Positions 58,800 through 64,000 of a stretch of 64,000 nt of DNA are shown piece by piece. Below the pieces are notes generated by a model. It did not search any database. It was not told where the DNA came from and was given only the letters and a program-made list of their open reading frames with translations. Origin of the DNA: Palsa-461 sp036844945 (lineage in GTDB: Bacteria > Actinomycetota > Acidimicrobiia > Acidimicrobiales > RAAP-2); contig DAIUEV010000015.1 of NCBI GenBank assembly GCA_036844945.1, positions 1-64,000 of the forward strand, in the 5' to 3' direction. Each line of letters begins with the position of its first letter. Position 1 is the stretch's first letter. The translations under genes and the position numbers were made by a program.

Positions 58800-59125
58800 G
58801 ACCTCAGTCTTGTCGAAGTGGTCGGCCAATCTCGTCATCCAGGGGTATCCGCGCCGGGTCTTTGACGGCTTGCCGGACCGAAGGATCGTTGCGCTGAGCA
58901 ATCCAGACGGTTCGTGCAAGTGGTTGAGGTGGAGCGGCTCATCGTCAGCGAGCTTGAACTCCGATCAGGCTCGGGTGCTTTGACCTCGAGCCCGCACTCC
59001 TCATTGCGGCTCCTCCGACGCGAGTCCGGCGGCCCCCGTCACTCAAAGGCATCATCGGATTACGATCGGATGTGTTGACGGCTGAAACGGGATCATCATT
59101 CGTCAGCATCGTGATTGGGGGTCGA
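58800..59125. other. 326-nt gap with candidate promoter
   Basis: No supported gene. TTGACG (59075-59080) with ATTCGT (59098-59103) 17 bp later could drive the secreted beta-propeller gene; GGGGG lies 4 nt before its ATG at 59126. Confidence 0.4.
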
Positions 59126-60217
59126 ATGATCACCATTCGGCAGTTGTGGCGTTGCATGGTGTCATGCCTCGCTCTCAGCGTCCCGGTGATTGGGCTCGCC
59201 TCTGGGGTGTCTCAGGCTGCGACGGGACATCTCACTCAAATCGGCACGGTGACGCCGCCGAACTTCGGGCTGTCCGATATCACGTGGTTCGGTACGCCCT
59301 TTGGGAAACCAACCGTCTACGTCGCAGAGGGTGCCATCGACGTGGTGAACGCGAAGACCGGCACCTTCATCGGTGCTATCGGCCAGGGGGATTTCAAATC
59401 CTCCACTGCCGCCACTTGCGGAGCTATCGGTGGACACGGCCCGAACGGAGTCCTTTCGTTGACGGTGGGACGCTCCAATCAAGTATGGGTGGGGGACGGC
59501 AACAGCACCGTCAACGTGTACACGCTGAGCTCACCGGGTTCGGGAGCACTCGCCGCGACGATCGCTACCGGCGGTCAATGTCGGGCCGATGAACTGTCGT
59601 ACGATCCGGTCCACCACTTGGTGCTCATTGCCAACCCGGCCGATTCTCCTCCGTATGTCTCGTTCGTTTCGGTCCATCCGAATCCGAGCGAGGATGCCAT
59701 CGTTGGGAAGATCTCATTTCCGAACGCGGCGGCGGGACTCGAGCAGTCGGTGTACGACCCCAAGACCGGCGAGTTCTACCTCAATGTCGTCCAGAGCTCT
59801 GCGATGGACCCTGGTCTTGGAGCGGTGGCGATCATCAATCCCAAGGCCAAGACCGTGGTTGGCTCGTATCCGGTTGCCGGTTGTGGCCCCACCGGTCTGG
59901 CCCTCGATCCGGCGATTCAGCAGGCGCTGCTGGGCTGCGGCGCGGGAAACGGGCTCATGGTCATCGACCTGCGTACCGGCGCCATCACCCACACCCTGGC
60001 TGGGCTACCCGATGCGGACGAGGTCTGGTTCGATCCGGCCACCGGGGACTTTGTCGCTCCTGGTATCGGCGGACCGATCTCGGTCATCTCGGCCCGCACT
60101 GGCAGGGTGGTGAGTCAGGGCTCCATCACAGGCTTCACCCATTCAGGCGCAGCCGGTGCTGGAAAGATCTTCATACCTGTGCTCGCCAAAGGCATAGACA
60201 TCTTCAGCATGCACTAG
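59126..60217 (+). CDS. Secreted YncE-like beta-propeller protein
   Basis: About 363 aa from ATG 59126. Signal peptide WRCMVSCLALSVPVIGLASG, cleaved near SQAATG, then repeated ~45-residue blades such as VYVAEGAIDVVNAKTGTFIGAI and YDPKTGEFYLNVVQ that build a YVTN/NHL-type beta-propeller. Two Cys pairs could form disulfides. Extracellular; binding partner unknown. An ATG at 59072 exists, but the GGGGG upstream of 59126 and the signal peptide favour the later start. Confidence 0.75.
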   Translation: MITIRQLWRCMVSCLALSVPVIGLASGVSQAATGHLTQIGTVTPPNFGLSDITWFGTPFGKPTVYVAEGAIDVVNAKTGTFIGAIGQGDFKSSTAATCGAIGGHGPNGVLSLTVGRSNQVWVGDGNSTVNVYTLSSPGSGALAATIATGGQCRADELSYDPVHHLVLIANPADSPPYVSFVSVHPNPSEDAIVGKISFPNAAAGLEQSVYDPKTGEFYLNVVQSSAMDPGLGAVAIINPKAKTVVGSYPVAGCGPTGLALDPAIQQALLGCGAGNGLMVIDLRTGAITHTLAGLPDADEVWFDPATGDFVAPGIGGPISVISARTGRVVSQGSITGFTHSGAAGAGKIFIPVLAKGIDIFSMH

Positions 60218-60308
60218 GCGGAGGGTTCGACTCGGTCCGCTCCAGCCGCAAGTACCTGACGTCGCCGAACTGTTGGACTCAGCGCTACCCAACTGTTCGG
60301 GTATTCCT

Positions 60309-61595
60309 TCAGTCGGATGACGCCGTGCGCGAGGCCAGGCTCATTACGCTGACGAGTTCGGATCCACTCTTCTTTAGACGGGCCGAAGAGCGGTAGCCAA
60401 GATCGACGTCCCGAGCTTGGGATCGAAGCGCGCCCACGGTGGATTGCTCTCGGGGGACATGCGAGAACGGATCAAACGAGAAGACTCGCATGGCGTTCCG
60501 ATGGGTGATTCTGACGACGTCCTCGTCCGGAAGTCCCTGGAGATGGTTCGCCAAGATCTCGGGAGACTCCGGCCAGGTTGAGTCCGAGTGGGGGAAGTCA
60601 CACTCCCAGGTGATCATGTCGAGGTTGAGCTTCTCGCGGGACTCAAGGCCGAAGGCGTCCTCGATGAAGCAGGTCAGGATTCGGTCGAGGAAGACCTCGC
60701 TGGGCAACTTGTCGCCGAAGTCCTGGTGCGTCCAGGCCCGGTGGTGCCGGTAGACGTTGTCGACACGCTCGAGGAAGTAGGGGATCCACCCGATTCCTCC
60801 CTCACTCAAGGCGAATGTGATCTCGGGGAACTTGCGGAGCACCGGCGACCACAGCAAGTCCGCCGCTGCCTGGACGATGTTGATCGGCTGAAGGGTGATG
60901 AGGGTATCGATGGGCGCTTCGATCGACGTCACGACTACCTGTGACGACGATCCGATGTGCAAGCAGATCACAGTGTCCTCGTCGCTGCAGGCTGCCCAGA
61001 ATGGCTCCCAATGGGCGCTGTGGAAGGAGGGATAGCCGAGCTTTTCGGGGTTCTCCGAGAACGTGACCGCGTGGCACCCCTTCTTGCTCATGCGGCGGAC
61101 CTCATCGGCCATCTCGTCGACGCTCCACATCGGAGGCAGTGACAGGGGGATCATGCGTCCTGGGTATGTTCCGCACCACTCGTCGACGTGCCAATCGTTG
61201 TAGGAGCGCAGCACGGCCAGAGCCAGGTCCTTGTCGTCTGCGCGAGCGAAATACTGACCGCAGAACTGTGGATACGACGGGAAGTTCATCGAGGCCAGCA
61301 CCCCGTTCGCGTTCATGTCCCTGATGCGCTCGTGAATGTCGAAGCATCCTGGGCGCATCTCGTTGAATCGGGTTGGCTCGAGGCCGTATTCGTCAGGCGG
61401 ACGGCCGGCCACAGCATTGAGCCCTACGTTGGTCGCCTGCTGGCCCTCGAAAACCCAGGCATCGGTCCCGTCGTCCTTCGTAGTGACCCTGGGCGCCCGT
61501 TCCTTGTACTTGGTCGGGATGTGACCCTTGAACATGTCCGGGGGTTCGACCACATGGTCGTCGACAGAGACAAGGATGAGATCATCGATGTGCAT
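60309..61595 (-). CDS. Amidohydrolase family 2 protein
   Basis: 428 aa from ATG 61595. TIM-barrel metal-dependent hydrolase/decarboxylase: SVDDHVVEPPDMF carries the first metal ligands, VICLHIGSSS provides a His, and WECDFPHSDSTWP a late Asp. Resembles ACMSD-like enzymes linked to aromatic and xenobiotic breakdown. The LLM-type oxidoreductase lies just upstream on the same strand. Substrate unknown. Confidence 0.82.
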   Translation of the reverse strand: MHIDDLILVSVDDHVVEPPDMFKGHIPTKYKERAPRVTTKDDGTDAWVFEGQQATNVGLNAVAGRPPDEYGLEPTRFNEMRPGCFDIHERIRDMNANGVLASMNFPSYPQFCGQYFARADDKDLALAVLRSYNDWHVDEWCGTYPGRMIPLSLPPMWSVDEMADEVRRMSKKGCHAVTFSENPEKLGYPSFHSAHWEPFWAACSDEDTVICLHIGSSSQVVVTSIEAPIDTLITLQPINIVQAAADLLWSPVLRKFPEITFALSEGGIGWIPYFLERVDNVYRHHRAWTHQDFGDKLPSEVFLDRILTCFIEDAFGLESREKLNLDMITWECDFPHSDSTWPESPEILANHLQGLPDEDVVRITHRNAMRVFSFDPFSHVPREQSTVGALRSQARDVDLGYRSSARLKKSGSELVSVMSLASRTASSD

Positions 61596-61756
61596 GGTCT
61601 GCTCCCGTGGTTTGGTCGCCTCGCGGGCGAAGAGTACTAGAAGGGGCATCGAGAGCGTGGCGTAGAGCAGGGGCTCCGCGGGAGACCAATCCTTTCGAAC
61701 GCTTCGCAATGGTCATGGTCTCACGGACTTCGTTCCTCGCATCGCTACCCAGGGAA

Positions 61757-62686
61757 TCAACGGAAGGCCGGCATCACCTCCTCGGCTATCCAGTGGAGGC
61801 TCTCAAGGTGCTCAGCGAGCGATGTCGACGGCGGTGCGGGCACCGATGTCCACGTGACACCCAGATCCTGGAGATGCCCGATGGCATCGATGACGGCCTG
61901 TTTGCCGACAGGCATCGGACGCCCAGCGGAGCCGTCCTCGAGCGGGCGGTGGTCCTCGGACACCGCGAGTGTGCTCAGTGGCATCGCCACATCGAACGCC
62001 CGTGTCCGGGCCTCGAATTCGGGGAGTGAGCGGATGTACTCCATGCACGCGGGGAGCTGATCGGGGGTGACGAGCCACGGGTACCAGCCGTCGTGGCGTG
62101 CAGCCCGGCGCATTGCCGCACGAGAGTTGCCGCCGATCCAGATTGGCGGGTATGGCTGCTGGACGGGCTTGGGTTCGAACGCGACGCGATCGAAGTCCAC
62201 GAAACGACCGTGGAACGCCGGCTCGTCGCTCGTCCAGAGCTCGATCATGGCGGCAAGATACTCATCGGTGATCTGACCGCGCTCGTGGAACGGGACCCCG
62301 AGGACTTCGAACTCCCGCTCTGCGTGTCCGACTCCAATCGAGGCGCGGACCCGTCCTCCAGATAACAGGTCCAGCGTCGAGACGGCCTTGGCGAACACGA
62401 CCGGGTCGTGGTACGGCAGGACGATCACGCTCGAATCAACGATGAGGTGCGACGTGGCTCCAGCGACGAAGGCCATGGCGGTGAACGCATGTGTCCAGAA
62501 CGATCCCATGAGCTCGACCATCTCCAACGGCATTGCAATGTGTTCTGGGATCGCGATGGAGTCGAAACCGAGTTCATCAGCAGTCCGAGCGACCAGCTGA
62601 AAGTCCTCGGTTCGCATGGTCTTTTCCCAGTCGCGGACGATGGGTGGGTAGCGCGTCAGGCCCGGCAAACCGGTTGAGAACTTCAT
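61757..62686 (-). CDS. LLM-class F420-dependent oxidoreductase
   Basis: 309 aa luciferase-like TIM barrel: MKFSTGLPGLTRYPP start, DSIAIPEHIAMP, VIVLPYHDPVVFAKAVSTLDLLSGGRV, GVGHAEREFEVLGVPFHERG and PYPPIWIGGNSRAAMRRAARHDGWYPW. These last segments are typical of the actinobacterial F420-binding branch. Hydride transfer with F420; substrate unknown, often environmental compounds. Upstream of the amidohydrolase on the same strand, 161 nt apart. Confidence 0.85.
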   Translation of the reverse strand: MKFSTGLPGLTRYPPIVRDWEKTMRTEDFQLVARTADELGFDSIAIPEHIAMPLEMVELMGSFWTHAFTAMAFVAGATSHLIVDSSVIVLPYHDPVVFAKAVSTLDLLSGGRVRASIGVGHAEREFEVLGVPFHERGQITDEYLAAMIELWTSDEPAFHGRFVDFDRVAFEPKPVQQPYPPIWIGGNSRAAMRRAARHDGWYPWLVTPDQLPACMEYIRSLPEFEARTRAFDVAMPLSTLAVSEDHRPLEDGSAGRPMPVGKQAVIDAIGHLQDLGVTWTSVPAPPSTSLAEHLESLHWIAEEVMPAFR

Positions 62687-63015
62687 GGTCTGAAGCCTCC
62701 TGGCGTCACCATCACGCCGTCAAGGACGGACCCTCAGGAGCCTCGGTCGGACCCACGGCATCGGACCCTTGCGGATCCGAAGCTAAAGACGGCTGATGCT
62801 TGAAAAGTCGCTAACCAGCTGCGTTTCGGTAGGCCCTTTCTGGGACCTGGGTTTGCCCAACAGCCGTCGTTAGTGCCTTGGCAATCGGGAAGTAGAGCGA
62901 CTGCCTCCAGCTCTTGCGATAATCGGCTGCGACGTGCCAGGGAGTGACGTCGGCTCTCACGCTGGCAGTGGGTCGAGTCAAGATCGCGTCATTGCAAAGC
63001 CGTGAAGGGGGACCC
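62687..63015. other. 329-nt divergent gap
   Basis: Separates the F420 oxidoreductase and P450 genes. No supported coding sequence. GAAGGGGG just before TTG 63016 is a reasonable ribosome site; no clear palindromic operator found. Confidence 0.4.
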
Positions 63016-64000
63016 TTGGAGTACAACCCGTTCGCTCGCGAGACGCAGATGAACCCATATCCGGTCTACCGATGGCTGCGTGACGAGGCCCCCGTCTACC
63101 ACAACGCCGAGATCGGGTTCTACGCGTTGTCTCGCTTCGACGACGTGTTGCAGGCGCACCGAGACGCCGGCACGTTCATTTCCCGTTACGGGCCCCAGAT
63201 CGAGCGGTGGGACGGCACTGCCGACGTACTTATCGCGACCGACGATCCGGATCACGGATGGCAACGGAAGCTGGTATCACGCCTGTTTACCCCTCGGGCG
63301 ATCAACGCCCTTGAACCCAAGGTGCAAGCGATCGCAGCCGGCGTGCTGGACGAAGCACGTGAACGCGGTGAACTGGACGTCGTCATCGACTTCTCGGGGT
63401 ACCTGCCGATGATGGTCATCGCCGAGATGCTCGGGCTCCCCCAAGAGGCTCGTGGTGATCTGCGACGGTTGTCGGACCGAATGCTCGATCGCAGCGACGC
63501 GGACGAGACTGGCGAGCCTGCAGCGGAGGCGACGGCCGCGATTCTCGAGGCTCACACGATTCTCGAACAGATTGTCGAAGAGAAGGAAAAGAGCCCGAGC
63601 GACGATATAGCGTCGCTCCTCCTCACGGAGACTGTCACCGACGAGGAGGGCGTCGAACGCCGACTCAACCGAGTACAGGTTGTCTACCGTCTGATGGAGC
63701 TCATCGCTGCCGGACATGAGACCACGGCGAAGCTGATCGCGAACGGGATCGTCGCGCTGACGTGGTATCGGGACCAGCGAGCCGAGCTCGTCGCCGACCC
63801 ATCGCTCATTCCCCAGGCGGTCGAGGAGATGCTCCGCTGGGACCCACCGTCGCACTACCAAGGTCGGTGGGTTGAGCGAGACGTGACGCTCCACGGACTG
63901 AACATTCCGGCTGATTCCCGCGTCATTCTCGTGACCGGCGCGGCCAATCACGACGAGCGCGTCTTCGAGGAACCAGAGCTCTTCGATATCCACCGCAAGA
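63016..64000 (+). CDS. Cytochrome P450 (3' end beyond the window)
   Basis: At least 328 codons from TTG 63016, no stop before the window end. Starts EYNPFARETQMNPYPVYRWL; C-helix DDPDHGWQRKLVSRLFTPRA; I-helix LIAAGHETTAKLIANG with the acid-alcohol pair; K-helix EEMLRWDPP (ExxR). The heme Cys loop lies beyond the window. Soluble bacterial class I P450, needs ferredoxin partners not seen here. Together with the amidohydrolase and F420 enzyme it suggests xenobiotic or steroid metabolism. TTG 62992 is an alternative start. Confidence 0.88.
   Translation, partial: MEYNPFARETQMNPYPVYRWLRDEAPVYHNAEIGFYALSRFDDVLQAHRDAGTFISRYGPQIERWDGTADVLIATDDPDHGWQRKLVSRLFTPRAINALEPKVQAIAAGVLDEARERGELDVVIDFSGYLPMMVIAEMLGLPQEARGDLRRLSDRMLDRSDADETGEPAAEATAAILEAHTILEQIVEEKEKSPSDDIASLLLTETVTDEEGVERRLNRVQVVYRLMELIAAGHETTAKLIANGIVALTWYRDQRAELVADPSLIPQAVEEMLRWDPPSHYQGRWVERDVTLHGLNIPADSRVILVTGAANHDERVFEEPELFDIHRK

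Noticed and set aside
1..64000. tRNA, rRNA, CRISPR arrays, insertion sequences
   Set aside because: No cloverleaf-like T-loop sequences, regularly spaced repeats, transposase motifs or terminal inverted repeats were found by eye.

Overview
The window is high-GC, tightly packed DNA with many GTG/TTG starts, 4-nt stop/start overlaps and many apparently leaderless promoters. The gene content (F420-type luciferase-like oxidoreductase, SUF iron-sulfur system with an intein-bearing SufB, LytR-CpsA-Psr protein, NlpC/P60 hydrolase, DUF5925-type AAA ATPase, many acyl-CoA enzymes) fits an Actinomycetota chromosome. Acidimicrobiia is my best guess from the gene mix, but this is inference and no rRNA or other marker is present. 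I see no tRNA, rRNA, CRISPR array, insertion sequence or prophage.

Layout. 0.1-4.0 kb: a MerR-type regulator, then a minus-strand amine-catabolism operon (glutamine-synthetase-like ligase, SDR, PuuD-type hydrolase). 4.2-8.1 kb: an isoleucine operon (leuB-ilvE-cimA) behind a short leader peptide with Val-Ile-Ile-Ile codons and an attenuator-like terminator; cimA means isoleucine is made from pyruvate and acetyl-CoA via citramalate. 8.2-12.1 kb: EamA exporter, type-B carboxylesterase, an unknown protein, nitroreductase. 12.1-15.8 kb: quaternary-amine (osmoprotectant) ABC transporter with ATPase and permeases divergent from mirror-image promoters. 15.8-21.6 kb: leucine/isovalerate catabolism (hydratase, carboxylase beta, acyl-CoA dehydrogenase, HMG-CoA lyase, second hydratase) around a TetR regulator with a clear palindromic operator. 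21.6-26.0 kb: MFS exporter, Lgt-like protein, NlpC/P60 hydrolase. 26.2-30.4 kb: malyl-CoA lyase, methylsuccinyl-CoA dehydrogenase-like and MaoC hydratase genes, together suggesting the ethylmalonyl-CoA pathway. 30.4-37.5 kb: MutY with a puzzling 5' end, a Baeyer-Villiger monooxygenase, acyl-CoA ligase, cupins, metallo-beta-lactamase-fold protein and a membrane protein.

37.6-48.3 kb: the SUF region. SufB (with a 406-aa homing-endonuclease intein), a Cys-rich small protein, SufD, a Rieske ferredoxin and one SufC are on the plus strand; a second SufC, SufS and SufU are on the minus strand; an LCP-family gene and a small exported protein lie between. 48.5-51.6 kb: acyl-CoA dehydrogenase, an alpha/beta hydrolase lacking its nucleophile motif, ThiE and an HhH-GPD protein.

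51.7-64.0 kb has lower gene density, longer gaps and less GC-biased codons and looks like accessory DNA: TetR plus glycosyltransferase, BBE-type flavoprotein, AAA ATPase, cold-shock protein, secreted beta-propeller protein, amidohydrolase, F420-dependent oxidoreductase and a cytochrome P450 cut off by the window end. Most interesting points: the Ile attenuator, the SufB intein with two SufC paralogues, the MaoC/MutY junction (no start codon, TGA-C in a position that would allow a +1 shift), the mirror-image leaderless promoters, and several enzymes with altered catalytic motifs.
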